Positions 42,557-52,360 are shown, counted from the stretch's first letter. The stretch is DNA of 64,000 nucleotides from JBBQVS01 sp963792705 (GCA_963792705.1 CAWBXD010000015.1:248001-312000), one strand, 5' to 3'. The notes: generated from the letters alone by a model not told the origin. Made by a program: numbers and translations.

Positions 42557-44632
42557 CTAAATTATTTCCTCCAACTCTTCGACATTCTCTTCGATAGGTA
42601 GAGTACGCGCCGTATCGACATCTATCCAGATGCGCTCGATCAGATCCTGTGCGGCTTGCCCGTCAGTTAGCGCGCTTTGGAAGGAAAAGAATGCACGATC
42701 ATCACTATGACGATGTATCCAACGACTGATAATGTTGATCTGGTCAACTTCGGCTTTGCCAACGATACTTGGCGCATCACCTAGCGTTGCAGCCACATCG
42801 AGCAGTTCGTAGATAACTCGTTTCATTGCTGCTGGCTCATGTGGGACAGGGCGTTGTTGCACGAGGCGACCATGCCGAATAAGAAATATCTCATCATGTC
42901 CCTCCATTGCTGATGGATAGACGATAAAGAGGTTGTTTGCTTCAACGGCCCCTGTAATCAGACGTTGCCCTATGAGCACCTCATCGGCACTACGAATGGC
43001 ATCACGAAACCATGCGGCGCGTTCAAAATTGAGATTATGCGCGGCCTCGTGCATCTGGCGGCGTAGACGTTCTAGCAAGTCCTCGCGTTCGCCACCTAGA
43101 AACGCACACACTTGTTCAATGACCTTGTGATATTCAGATGAATCGACGCCACCACGACAGGGACCAGGACAACGGCCAAGGTGCAAACGCAAACAAGGAT
43201 CAGAAGCTTTGGCTTGTGGTGGCAACGAGCGAATGCACGTGCGTACCGGAAAGACCTTTTGCACCATTTCGATAGTCAAATCAACTACACGGCGACTGCG
43301 GAATGGACCAAAATAACGTGCGCCATCGGCGGCAACCTCTTTTGTCGAATAGACACGTGGGAAGGGATGCTGCACGTCAATCTTGATGAAGGGATACAAT
43401 TCGTAATTACGCAATTGCACATTATAGACAGGTTGAAGGGCTTTAATCATCTCAGATTCGCGTAGCAAAGCCTCTAGTTCAGAACCCATCTTAATCGTTT
43501 CAATATCTTTGACGCTCTGTAAGAGTCCATCCATCTTGCGTGTATAGCCAAGGGGGTGGCTGTAGTACGAGGCGAGGCGATTTTTAAGGCATTTTGCCTT
43601 ACCTACATAAATGACCTGACCATTTTCATCTTTCATCAGATACACACCGGGCACCGCAGGGAATTCGCGTTTCCAGGCAGGATTGAGAAATATACTTCCG
43701 GTTGGGCGCGTTGTTGGTAACGATGATGAGGCAAGCTTGCCATCAGCACGCCATTTTTCGTCTTTTTCTGTTGGGACAACCTGTGCAATATCGCCACTCC
43801 ATGCTACAGGCAATTGAAGTCTTCGACGTAAGTGACCAAGTGTAGAAATATTTTGTTGTCGCGCCAATTCAAGGATACGCAAGAATACGGCGGCGGTGAC
43901 AGATGCATCGCCTAGCGCACGGTGTCTATTCATGGTAGGAATGTTGAGATAGCTAGCGACCATATCAAGTTTGAACCGCTTTAACCCAGGACAAAAACGG
44001 CGCGCAAGCGGAATAGTATCGAGGCCATCAGGAGGAAATGCACGACCTATGAGTTGCGCTTCATAGGAAAGAAAACCGATATCGAAACCTACGTTGTGAC
44101 CCACCACAATGGCACCGTCGATAAAATGCATTACATCGGGCATGATCTCTTTCGCAGTTGGTGCATCGTTGACCATCTCTTGTGTGATACCTGTAAATTG
44201 TGCGATGAATGGTGGGATACGGCGAATTGGATTGATAAGCGTTTGAAAGGAGTCGATAGCCTCTCCACCGCGTACACGTACACATGCGACCTCGATTACA
44301 CGGTCTGGACCGGGGCGTAAACCAGTTGTTTCGGTATCAATAACGACAAACTCAACATCGGCAAGCAGTTGTTGTGTGCTACGCCACGCAGCAAGTGACC
44401 AATGCACATTACTACCGATGCCAATCTCGCCCACCTCTTCAAATAGCGTAGAACTTCGCAGTGCCTGACGCAACATTACCGTCCAGAAACCCTGCTGCCC
44501 TGTATTGCTATTCGCTCCAAAGAGGTGCTGTATTAAGGTATCCTCAGCAACTGGCTGGCCTATGCTTTGTAATAACTCGTGAGCGCGTCGCAACAACGTA
44601 CCACGCTGTGGAGGACCACTTTCCGCCATCAC
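42557..44632 (-). CDS. DEDD exonuclease fused to GIY-YIG/UvrC-like nuclease
   Basis: 691 residues. Residues 85-255 are a DnaQ-like 3'-5' exonuclease: FVVIDTETTGLRPGPDRVIE (motif I), GHNVGFDIGFL (II), HRALGDASVTAAVF (III). Residues 320-410 are a GIY-YIG domain (PGVYLMKDENGQVIYVGKAK). Then the UvrC-type Cys cluster (DPCLRLHLGRCPGPCRG) and a UVR motif (LRRQMHEAAHNLNFERAAWF). The C-terminal UvrC endonuclease half and HhH are absent. The same fusion is known in actinobacteria; a role in nucleotide-excision or crosslink repair is likely. The N-terminal 80 residues look like a winged helix. Confidence 0.92.
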   Translation of the reverse strand: MMAESGPPQRGTLLRRAHELLQSIGQPVAEDTLIQHLFGANSNTGQQGFWTVMLRQALRSSTLFEEVGEIGIGSNVHWSLAAWRSTQQLLADVEFVVIDTETTGLRPGPDRVIEVACVRVRGGEAIDSFQTLINPIRRIPPFIAQFTGITQEMVNDAPTAKEIMPDVMHFIDGAIVVGHNVGFDIGFLSYEAQLIGRAFPPDGLDTIPLARRFCPGLKRFKLDMVASYLNIPTMNRHRALGDASVTAAVFLRILELARQQNISTLGHLRRRLQLPVAWSGDIAQVVPTEKDEKWRADGKLASSSLPTTRPTGSIFLNPAWKREFPAVPGVYLMKDENGQVIYVGKAKCLKNRLASYYSHPLGYTRKMDGLLQSVKDIETIKMGSELEALLRESEMIKALQPVYNVQLRNYELYPFIKIDVQHPFPRVYSTKEVAADGARYFGPFRSRRVVDLTIEMVQKVFPVRTCIRSLPPQAKASDPCLRLHLGRCPGPCRGGVDSSEYHKVIEQVCAFLGGEREDLLERLRRQMHEAAHNLNFERAAWFRDAIRSADEVLIGQRLITGAVEANNLFIVYPSAMEGHDEIFLIRHGRLVQQRPVPHEPAAMKRVIYELLDVAATLGDAPSIVGKAEVDQINIISRWIHRHSDDRAFFSFQSALTDGQAAQDLIERIWIDVDTARTLPIEENVEELEEII

Positions 44633-44724
44633 CCATATCCTTTTATACTGTTCCTAGAAAATAAAATTAGACCATATGTACGAGAATAGCACGATGGAAG
44701 AATTTTGACAAGATAGCCGTATTT

Positions 44725-44753
44725 TTGTCTACCGATGAGAATGTAAATATGCT
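44725..44753 (+). promoter_or_regulatory. Candidate promoter of the 44.8-kb hydrolase
   Basis: TTGTCT (44725-44730), 17-base spacer, TATGCT (44748-44753). A ribosome site AAAGGAG follows at about 8-10 bases before the ATG. Confidence 0.35.
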
Positions 44754-44795
44754 ACTATAGTTTGGTACAAAAATTCAGCACAAAGGAGCAGAGAG

Positions 44796-45656
44796 ATGGC
44801 AAGACAGGACGAATATTCAACAGAAGGGCAAGAGCCAGAAGACTTTAAAGAGTTGCCTGTAGTGTACACACTTCCTGATATGGAAGGTGCAATTGTACGG
44901 CCAGATATTGTATATAAGACTGTTGACTCAAGCGACTTGCTCATGGATGTGTACTATCCAGAGGACTACGAAGGTGAAACTCGACTTCCTGCCGTCATTT
45001 ATGTACATGGAGATGCCTCACCAGAATTTCTCAAGGACGCGAAGGATTGGGGACAGTATGTTTCCTGGGGTCAACTTGCGGCTGCCTCTGGTCTGATTGG
45101 CATTACCTTTAATCATCGCTCATCAGAGATGACGACAAAGTTATATGACGCAGCGAAAGATATAGACGACCTTATCGCCTATGTACGTGCGAACAGCAAG
45201 TCACTTGGCATCGACGCAAATGCGCTGTGTATTTGGACAAGTTCGGGCGGTTCGCCCTTCGCGTTACGTTCCGCCCTGCGTGAAGACGCGAACTATATCC
45301 GTTGTATCGTTTCTTACTATGGTATAGCTGATCTTAAAGTATTTCATGACGTGGATGATAAACTTCCTCATCTCTCTGATGAAGTGCTTGACGAATTTTC
45401 TGCACCTAACCGTTTAAACAAAAGAATAAATATACTTCCTCCTATGTTCATTGTTCGTGCAGGTCTTGACGCACCCGAACTCAATCGCTCAATTGATCGC
45501 CTGTTGATAGCAGCAATGGCAAAAAATGTGAGCCTCGACTTCATGAACCACGCAACGGGCCATCACGCATTCGATATTCTTGACGATAATATACGTTCGC
45601 AGGAAATTATCCGTACCACGCTAGATTTTATGAAAACACACTTGCTGGAACGATAG
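44796..45656 (+). CDS. Alpha/beta hydrolase (dienelactone hydrolase/esterase-like)
   Basis: 286 residues. Strand-oxyanion block LPAVIYVHGDASPEFL, nucleophile elbow CIWTSSGGSPFALRSAL with Ser, Asp in FIVRAGLDAPELN, and His in TGHHAFDILDD. The N-terminal 35 residues are acidic. Similar to acetyl-xylan-esterase and dienelactone-hydrolase groups; substrate unknown. AAAGGAG before the ATG. It is followed 36 bases later by the glycosylase gene. Confidence 0.85.
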   Translation: MARQDEYSTEGQEPEDFKELPVVYTLPDMEGAIVRPDIVYKTVDSSDLLMDVYYPEDYEGETRLPAVIYVHGDASPEFLKDAKDWGQYVSWGQLAAASGLIGITFNHRSSEMTTKLYDAAKDIDDLIAYVRANSKSLGIDANALCIWTSSGGSPFALRSALREDANYIRCIVSYYGIADLKVFHDVDDKLPHLSDEVLDEFSAPNRLNKRINILPPMFIVRAGLDAPELNRSIDRLLIAAMAKNVSLDFMNHATGHHAFDILDDNIRSQEIIRTTLDFMKTHLLER

Positions 45657-45692
45657 ATGTTAGAAAATTGAAAAGTAGGATAATACGTAACC

Positions 45693-46592
45693 ATGCATGT
45701 AGAAACCGGATATATTACTCCCACAGCACCGTATGATTTCACAAAATCGCTAAATTTTCTCGGCTTCTTTTCACCTACACAAGGAGAGCAAGACGTAACC
45801 GAACAGGTGCTCACGAAAGCGGTCTATGTCGATGGACAACTTATCGCATTTAGACTTACCTCGACAGGCACAATAGATGAAACTCAATTAGCATATACAC
45901 TTTTTTCGGAGCACCTTCTAGAAGATGAAATGAAAGACGCTGCACTGGACCGTATCACGTTCTTTCTGAGTTTGAATGATGATCTACGTCCCTTTTACGC
46001 ACTAGGACGCGAGGATATAGATTTCGCGCCAATTGTACAAGAACTGTATGGCTATCATCAGGTCAAGTTTTTGACACCCTTTGAGATTGCATGTTGGGCA
46101 GTGCTCACTCAACGCAACCCGATGAATATGTCTCATCGAATGAAGAAAAATCTTGTCGATACGTATGGTGGCAAGATTACGCTGGATGGCATAGTCTATT
46201 CCGCCTTCCCAGAGGCAGAACGCATGGTACATGTGAGCGAAGATGAACTCACAGGAGTTGTACGCAACGCGCGTAAAGCCGAGTATCTTGTCGCAGTCAT
46301 CAAAGCATTTCAAGATGTTGACGAGCATTTTCTGAGAACGGGTGACTATGATGAGGTAGAGGCGTGGCTACGTAGCATTCGTGGCTTCGGTGCATGGTCG
46401 GCATCGTTTGTCATGGTACGCGGCCTGGGACGCATGGAACACCTTACGGTCAATGAGAAGGTGATGATTGCTGCTGCATCGCGGCTCTATGGTCACGGCA
46501 AGGATTTATCGCAAACCGAAGTTGAGCGTATCGCAGAACGATACGGGCCATACAAGGGATATTGGGGACACTATTTGCGCGTTGGATCGTAA
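45693..46592 (+). CDS. AlkA-like DNA-3-methyladenine glycosylase
   Basis: 299 residues. An N-terminal beta domain, then a HhH-GPD fold: FEIACWAVLTQRNPMNMSHR, AFPEAERMVHVSEDELTGV, the helix-hairpin-helix WLRSIRGFGAWSASFVMVRG. Where AlkA proteins have the catalytic Asp after the hairpin (pattern P-x-D-D-L), this protein reads LTVNEKVM, so the residue is probably Glu. It may still excise alkylated bases, or may have changed function. Followed by a GNAT gene. Confidence 0.82.
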   Translation: MHVETGYITPTAPYDFTKSLNFLGFFSPTQGEQDVTEQVLTKAVYVDGQLIAFRLTSTGTIDETQLAYTLFSEHLLEDEMKDAALDRITFFLSLNDDLRPFYALGREDIDFAPIVQELYGYHQVKFLTPFEIACWAVLTQRNPMNMSHRMKKNLVDTYGGKITLDGIVYSAFPEAERMVHVSEDELTGVVRNARKAEYLVAVIKAFQDVDEHFLRTGDYDEVEAWLRSIRGFGAWSASFVMVRGLGRMEHLTVNEKVMIAAASRLYGHGKDLSQTEVERIAERYGPYKGYWGHYLRVGS

Positions 46593-46651
46593 GGTACATG
46601 CTTCTGTAGGGACCGATTCATCGCGTCCCTTTCTCGTTAGGAGATTTATAT

Positions 46652-47146
46652 ATGCTTATTCGACAGATACAACGTGAGGACGCGGAGCAGCTTATGCACC
46701 TCAAATTACTAATCGATCAGGAAACACACTTTATGTTGTTTGAACCTAATGAACGCAAAACAACCGTCGAGGAGCAGAGACAACAGATAGAGAGCACACT
46801 TGCAAAGGGCGGTATGATCTTTGTTGTAGAGCATGAGCAACAACTTATCGGCTATCTTGGCGCAACAAGCTATGCGCTCTACCGTATTCGTCACAGCGTA
46901 ACACTTGTGATTGGTGTTGTACAAGCCTTCACAGGGCAAGGGATTGGGACGCATTTATTTGTTGTCATGGAAGGGTGGGCACGAAAGAAACGGTTGCATC
47001 GCTTGGAACTCACAGTCATGACCGATAATGTTGCTGGTCTAGCGTTATACAAGAAGAGAGGGTTTACAATCGAAGGCACACGCAAAGATGCATACATCGT
47101 TAATGGACAGTATGTGGATGAATACATGATGGCAAAACTTCTCTAA
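46652..47146 (+). CDS. GNAT family N-acetyltransferase
   Basis: 164 residues. Acetyl-CoA binding motif A is VVQAFTGQGIGTHLFVVMEG (R/Q-x-x-G-x-G/A type), then RLELTVMTDNVAGLALYKKR and GFTIEGTRKDAYIVNGQYVD, as in RimJ/RimL and spermidine acetyltransferase-like proteins. TAGGAG before the ATG. Acceptor substrate unknown. Confidence 0.88.
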   Translation: MLIRQIQREDAEQLMHLKLLIDQETHFMLFEPNERKTTVEEQRQQIESTLAKGGMIFVVEHEQQLIGYLGATSYALYRIRHSVTLVIGVVQAFTGQGIGTHLFVVMEGWARKKRLHRLELTVMTDNVAGLALYKKRGFTIEGTRKDAYIVNGQYVDEYMMAKLL

Positions 47147-47180
47147 AAAGCACCCAAACGGGCGAAAACGGGCGGTTTCG

Positions 47181-47210
47181 TTGCCTCTACAACAATAGGT
47201 GCGTTATAAT
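47181..47210 (+). promoter_or_regulatory. lon promoter with upstream inverted repeat
   Basis: TTGCCT (47181-47186), 18-base spacer, TATAAT (47205-47210). Just upstream, CGAAA-N8-TTTCG (47163-47180) forms an inverted repeat abutting the -35 box; it could be a heat-shock operator or the terminator of the GNAT gene. Confidence 0.5.
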
Positions 47211-47259
47211 AAGCGGAATACTTGCCCACAAAATGTATATAAGAAGGATTTGTTGACAC

Positions 47260-49800
47260 ATGGAGAAAGCCACACAAGTTGCGTCATCAGAGCAACTGAA
47301 CGGCAAAGACACCGAGTATCCTCTTGAGTCTACCAAAGACGAAGTACAGCTTACACTCACGGATTTACCAGTATTACCTGTACGTAACACAGTGGTATTT
47401 CCTGGTGTTGTCGTATCTTTATTAGTTGCACGCGAACAATCTATCCGAGCGGTTGAAGAGGCAATGAGCAAAAACCGTTTACTCTTCGCAGTGACACAAC
47501 TAAATGAGCATTTGGAAGACCCTGGACTAGACGATCTTTATATCGTTGGCGTTGAGGCATATATTGAGCGTGTCATCAAATTGCCCGATGGGACAACAAA
47601 TATCCTTTTACGTGGACAACATCGCATGAAACGTATTGCGTACACGCAAGAATTGCCGTATGCTCGCGTTTCGGCAGAGGTAATTACGGACACCATAGAA
47701 TCTACGCTAGCAATCGAGGCTTTACGGAGAGCGGTGCTAGCATTATTCGAGAAATGTGTTAGCGTAAATCCAACGTTAGCAGAAGACGTGTATATCACCG
47801 CTATAAATATCAGTGAAGCTGGACTGATGGCCGATTTTGTTGTATCTACCCTTGAACTCCCCATTCGTGTGCGTCAAAATGTGTTGGAGGCGTTGAGTGT
47901 TGAGCAACGATTACAGAAGGTAAGTATTCTGCTCTCGAAAGAACTCGACATTTTAGAGTTAGAGAGTCACATCCATACACAGGTACAACAAGAGGTTGAC
48001 AAGACTCAGCGCGAATATTTCTTGCGAGAACAACTCAAGGCAATTCAACGAGAACTGAGCGAAGGCGATCCCGCACTACGTGACAATCAGGAACTACAGG
48101 AAAAGATAGTGAGCAGTGGTATGCCTGAGGCAGTACGAATACGAGCAAACAAAGAGTTGGATCGTCTGAACGCAATGCCTTCAATCGCACCGGATGCCTC
48201 CATGTTACGCACTTATATTGATTGGTTAGTCAATGTTCCTTGGAATAAAACCACACTCGACCGCCTGGACCTCAAAGAAGCGGCACGTATCTTGGAGGAA
48301 AACCATTTCGGTTTGGAGAAGGTAAAAGAGCGTATCCTGGAATATATCGCGGTACGCAAACTCTCGCACTCGATGCGTAGCCCTATTTTGTGCTTTGTAG
48401 GACCGCCAGGAGTTGGGAAAACGTCCCTTGGACGCTCCATCGCAGAGGCACTAGGACGCAAGTTTGTGCGTCTCTCGCTCGGTGGAGTTCGAGATGAGGC
48501 AGAGATACGTGGACATCGACGCACCTATGTAGGTGCCTTGCCTGGGCGTATACTTCAAAGTATGAAGACGGTCGGCACAAGTAATCCGTTGTTTTTACTG
48601 GATGAGATTGATAAACTGGGTACGGATTTTCGGGGCGACCCTTCGTCAGCACTTTTAGAAGTACTTGACCCTGAGCAGAATACGACCTTTGCCGATCACT
48701 ACCTGGAGGTTCCCTATGATCTCTCGCAGGTTATTTTTCTCACAACTGCAAATGTGTTACATACTATTCCACCTGCACTACAAGATCGCTTAGAGATCAT
48801 CGAGCTACCAGGATATACAGAGGATGAGAAGATGCATATAGCGCATCGTTTTCTTATTCCCAAGCAGATGGAGGAACACGGCTTACGCGTTTCAAAAATT
48901 GAAATCGACGATGCAGCCGTTCATCGCATTATTCGCGAATATACCTTTGAGGCGGGCGTGCGTAACCTGGAACGCGAAATAGCAACTGTGATGCGTAAGG
49001 TAGCACGTAAAGTTGCCGAGGGACGGCGTACAAAGACAAAGGTGACAGCAGACAAAATTCCTGAGTATCTCGGCCTACAACGCCATTATCATACCGAAGT
49101 GGAGGAGGCCGATGGAATTGGTGTTGCTACTGGTGTAGCATGGACAAGTGCTGGTGGTGATTTGATCACCGTCGAGGCAACCTTACTCGAGGGACGTGGA
49201 CAGCTTACGCTAACCGGACAATTAGGGGATGTGATGAAAGAGTCAGCACAGGCTGCCCTATCCTATGCACGATCAAAAGCGGAACAATTCGGCATTGAGA
49301 GCCGTTTTTATGAGAAGTATGATATCCATTTGCACCTTCCAGCAGGTGCAATTCCAAAGGATGGACCATCAGCAGGTATTACAATGGCAACCGCACTGCT
49401 TTCAGCAGTAACCAAACGCCCGACACATCATGATGTTGCAATGACGGGTGAAATTACACTTCGTGGGCGTGTGCTTCCTGTAGGTGGATTAAAAGAGAAA
49501 ATCTTGGCCGCACATCGGGCAGGGATAAAGACATTTATTCTTCCTCAAAAGAATGTAAAAGACCTGAACGATGTACCAAAAGAGATTAGTCAACACTTGA
49601 AGTTTGTCCTTGTCGAGCATATGGATGATGTCATTGCAGTAGCCTTGTATCCCTCTACTACATCTCAAGAGCAGAAACAAGAGCAAATTGCAGTCAAAGT
49701 ACAACGTCCGACCTTAAAAACGAAGATACAAGGACAGCACATACCTAAGAAAAAAGAGCAGTTTCCAGTAGGCGGCAATGAACACATTGTATTTTCGTAG
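47260..49800 (+). CDS. lon: ATP-dependent protease Lon
   Basis: 846 residues, full-length LonA. The N-terminal substrate-binding domain begins at LPVLPVRNTVVFPGVVVSLL (about residue 30-50). The AAA+ module has Walker A VGPPGVGKTSLGRSIAEAL and Walker B NPLFLLDEIDKLG. The protease domain has the catalytic Ser in IPKDGPSAGITMATALLSA and Lys in GGLKEKILAAHRAGIKTFIL. Degrades misfolded and regulatory proteins in the cytoplasm. A Gln/Lys-rich tail of about 45 residues follows the protease domain. Confidence 0.97.
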   Translation: MEKATQVASSEQLNGKDTEYPLESTKDEVQLTLTDLPVLPVRNTVVFPGVVVSLLVAREQSIRAVEEAMSKNRLLFAVTQLNEHLEDPGLDDLYIVGVEAYIERVIKLPDGTTNILLRGQHRMKRIAYTQELPYARVSAEVITDTIESTLAIEALRRAVLALFEKCVSVNPTLAEDVYITAINISEAGLMADFVVSTLELPIRVRQNVLEALSVEQRLQKVSILLSKELDILELESHIHTQVQQEVDKTQREYFLREQLKAIQRELSEGDPALRDNQELQEKIVSSGMPEAVRIRANKELDRLNAMPSIAPDASMLRTYIDWLVNVPWNKTTLDRLDLKEAARILEENHFGLEKVKERILEYIAVRKLSHSMRSPILCFVGPPGVGKTSLGRSIAEALGRKFVRLSLGGVRDEAEIRGHRRTYVGALPGRILQSMKTVGTSNPLFLLDEIDKLGTDFRGDPSSALLEVLDPEQNTTFADHYLEVPYDLSQVIFLTTANVLHTIPPALQDRLEIIELPGYTEDEKMHIAHRFLIPKQMEEHGLRVSKIEIDDAAVHRIIREYTFEAGVRNLEREIATVMRKVARKVAEGRRTKTKVTADKIPEYLGLQRHYHTEVEEADGIGVATGVAWTSAGGDLITVEATLLEGRGQLTLTGQLGDVMKESAQAALSYARSKAEQFGIESRFYEKYDIHLHLPAGAIPKDGPSAGITMATALLSAVTKRPTHHDVAMTGEITLRGRVLPVGGLKEKILAAHRAGIKTFILPQKNVKDLNDVPKEISQHLKFVLVEHMDDVIAVALYPSTTSQEQKQEQIAVKVQRPTLKTKIQGQHIPKKKEQFPVGGNEHIVFS

Positions 49801-49904
49801 TGTTTGTTGTACGTCTATAAAATAAACAGGTCTACTTGATGTGTACTTTTGCGGTTGAGAATACAGTTCATCATCGTCAGGGGTTTTTGAAAGGATACAA
49901 TTTT

Positions 49905-50885
49905 ATGGTTTTCTGTGGTCAATGTGGTTTTCATCTACCTTCTGGTATAACACGTTGCCCTCGCTGTGGCACAGTAGTAGCACCTGACACTGGCGTTGAT
50001 GCATTTTCAACAGAAGCTCCTACAGTTGAGTCGCTTCTTTATAACAATACGCAAAATCCACATGCGGGTGCTTCTAGCCAAGCACCATACCCCTCTGCAC
50101 CGTTTACACCTCCAGGACCGCAAAAATTAGTGTTACACGCTGGTAGCGGTAATGACTATAATTTTCCAGGCGATAGCGAGCCGACAAGTGCGCTCAACGC
50201 TGCCACATATCGCACGCATACACCCACTGATTTTCAGACAAGCACTCCTTCAGTCCATTCAGATTATGCAGACAGTCCTACACGAGCAAGTATAACGTAT
50301 CAGAACGGAGGATACGTCGCGCCGAACGGTCCCTCGAATATGCCGCAAGAAGGGTTTATTGCTCCTGCTTATCCAATAGCACCACCAAAGGAACACAAAA
50401 AGGGAAGTGTTGCTCCTTTACTTGTTGCCTTGTTCGGTTTGCTTTTGGTACTCGGCGTTGCAACATTTTTGCTCGTAGAACGCGCACACATTTTTAGTAA
50501 TCCAGGAACTACAGGCAATGGGGGTGGGGTAGTGCAAAATACGCCACCAGTCCCTAGCGAGCAAGCAAAAGGTGTTGTACAAAACTATTATGCAAGCGTG
50601 AATAACAAAAACTATCAAGAAGCCTATGGATTGTGGAAGTGGGGTGCAAACGCTCCATCATTTGCAACATTTAAACACGGTTATGCAAATACTGAGCACG
50701 ACGCTTTGACAATTAAAAATGCAACTCAACTAAGTGATGGTACAATCAAAGTTGTACTTACTATTGTTGCTACAGAGCGCGTTAACGGTGGCATTCAATA
50801 TCACACCTATGCTGGCTACTACATCGTTGGACAAGATAATAGTACGTGGAAAATTTTCCGAGGAATACTGGCTCGCGTAGGATAA
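49905..50885 (+). CDS. Zinc-ribbon membrane protein, unknown function
   Basis: 326 residues from ATG 49905 (GAAAGGA upstream); an earlier ATG at 49836 lacks a good site. Residues 1-22 make a zinc ribbon (MVFCGQCGFHLPSGITRCPR). Then about 160 Pro/Ser/Thr-rich residues, a membrane helix (VAPLLVALFGLLLVLGVATF) and an extracellular domain of about 110 residues (VVQNYYASVNNKNYQEAYGL) like NTF2/DUF4878-type lumazine-binding folds. Same architecture as the 13.9-kb and 28.6-kb proteins. Located 104 bases after lon. Confidence 0.65.
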   Translation: MVFCGQCGFHLPSGITRCPRCGTVVAPDTGVDAFSTEAPTVESLLYNNTQNPHAGASSQAPYPSAPFTPPGPQKLVLHAGSGNDYNFPGDSEPTSALNAATYRTHTPTDFQTSTPSVHSDYADSPTRASITYQNGGYVAPNGPSNMPQEGFIAPAYPIAPPKEHKKGSVAPLLVALFGLLLVLGVATFLLVERAHIFSNPGTTGNGGGVVQNTPPVPSEQAKGVVQNYYASVNNKNYQEAYGLWKWGANAPSFATFKHGYANTEHDALTIKNATQLSDGTIKVVLTIVATERVNGGIQYHTYAGYYIVGQDNSTWKIFRGILARVG

Positions 50886-51017
50886 ACCGAATCTTCAAGA
50901 GGTTAGAGCAGGACACACAACCATTGGGAATGCCCATTATTGTGTATCCTGCTCTTCTCATTTCTAATGCCTGTGTAAAATGGAAGGAGAAGATATTATT
51001 GAGGAGTGATATTGGTT

Positions 51018-52193
51018 ATGCCAACGTATACACGACAACCCGTTGTTCTCATAGGGGAGCATGTACCTCACCATCATCGTCCCACACAATCGACGAAGCG
51101 ACCAAGAGGGCCAAAACTCTTTACTGCATTACTCTCTATTCTCGCGCTGATTGCCCTTGTTCACTTTTTGATAGTTATGCATGCAGGAGCCACACAACCA
51201 GTAGTACCCGCAACATGTACTCATCTTATACGCAACACCGACTATACGAAGTATATTCAATTTGACCCAAGTTCACAACAGGTTGGTGCGATACAGTATG
51301 TCGATCAGTTATTGGACGGTCAACCGGCGGCACTTGTACAGGTTATGGACAACCAGCATACGCTCGACGTGTATGTTTACGGTTGCCTCATGCAGCATGC
51401 AACGCCTACACTAACCGTTCTTTTCAAACATCAGGGATTGGTACAAGGAACAGTTAACCTGAGCAAAGCAAACACACTTATACTCAGTGAACGAGACACA
51501 GCACTCTCGCCAGATGTAACGGCAGTGTTACAACCATTACAACAAAATCTTTATCAAGAATATCACTGGCAAAACGGCGTGTTTACACAGGTACTATTCC
51601 CTGGCCTCTATCCCGTTACTAATAGAAGTGAAGCAGAAGCGTTACAAGAGCAAGTGAACAACGGCGCATCGCTTCCGTGGAGTGACCCTCAAGTAACGGC
51701 CGAGCAAATGGCGAAAGATATTCTACAATGGTCTTCAGGTGACTATCAGGAAAAGGTAATGAGTAACGATGGTACAACGGCACAGATAGTGCTGGAACAA
51801 AACTCGCCAGAGATGGTGGTTACTGTGACGCTAACACGAGTTGTTCAACGTGATGCAAAAGGTATCTGGTTTGTTACTCATGCACAAACACAAAATATCA
51901 CACTTGACTCATCGCAGTTTTCTGTTCCTGTCACATCACCTCTCGTCCTCCACGGAACCATGAAAACAACGGATGGGCAAGCAACGGCAACGCTTTTTGA
52001 TCATACACTAGCACCGATGTCATCAGCAACGAACACCGCACTCAGTATATCGTCTAACGGTTCTTACACTGCAAGTATGCTTTATACAGATAACAAACAA
52101 ATACAGCAAGGTCTTGTGCTCATCGAAAATATTCCTCCTGGCAAAAGTTCGGAAGCAGGGCAACTCATGCTCGCAGGTGTTCTACTAGGATAA
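51018..52193 (+). CDS. Membrane-anchored hypothetical protein
   Basis: About 391 residues. The start is uncertain: ATG 51018 is 11 bases after GAGGAG, a TTG at 51012 is 5 bases after it. A basic N-terminus is followed by one helix (LFTALLSILALIALVHFLIV). The rest is exterior: a region with repeats of beta strands (QVGAIQYVDQLLDGQPAALV) and a C-terminal Ig-like part (PLVLHGTMKTTDGQATATLF). No enzyme motif. It could be a lipoprotein-like surface protein of this lineage. Confidence 0.55.
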   Translation: MPTYTRQPVVLIGEHVPHHHRPTQSTKRPRGPKLFTALLSILALIALVHFLIVMHAGATQPVVPATCTHLIRNTDYTKYIQFDPSSQQVGAIQYVDQLLDGQPAALVQVMDNQHTLDVYVYGCLMQHATPTLTVLFKHQGLVQGTVNLSKANTLILSERDTALSPDVTAVLQPLQQNLYQEYHWQNGVFTQVLFPGLYPVTNRSEAEALQEQVNNGASLPWSDPQVTAEQMAKDILQWSSGDYQEKVMSNDGTTAQIVLEQNSPEMVVTVTLTRVVQRDAKGIWFVTHAQTQNITLDSSQFSVPVTSPLVLHGTMKTTDGQATATLFDHTLAPMSSATNTALSISSNGSYTASMLYTDNKQIQQGLVLIENIPPGKSSEAGQLMLAGVLLG

Positions 52194-52226
52194 TACGTCT
52201 CTATACCATTGCTTGGTAATCCGGTT

Positions 52227-52328
52227 GGGCCGTCAGGCTATTTAAAAGTCAGTCAACGGACGCCCACAAGGGGCGTCCGTGTATCTCCACCACGTCCTTC
52301 ATCGACTTTTAAACAGCCCTGCTGGGCC
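52227..52328. repeat. Nested inverted-repeat element upstream of prfB
   Basis: Outer arms: TTTAAAAGTC at 52241-52250 pairs perfectly with GACTTTTAAA at 52304-52313, and the pairing extends imperfectly outward to about 52227 and 52328. Inside sits a second perfect hairpin, ACGGACGCCC at 52256-52265 with its complement at 52271-52280. It may be a terminator for the upstream gene, a small mobile (MITE-like) element or a structured RNA. Confidence 0.6.
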
Positions 52329-52360
52329 ATAGTATGGCATGTACAAGATGGCCCGATTCG

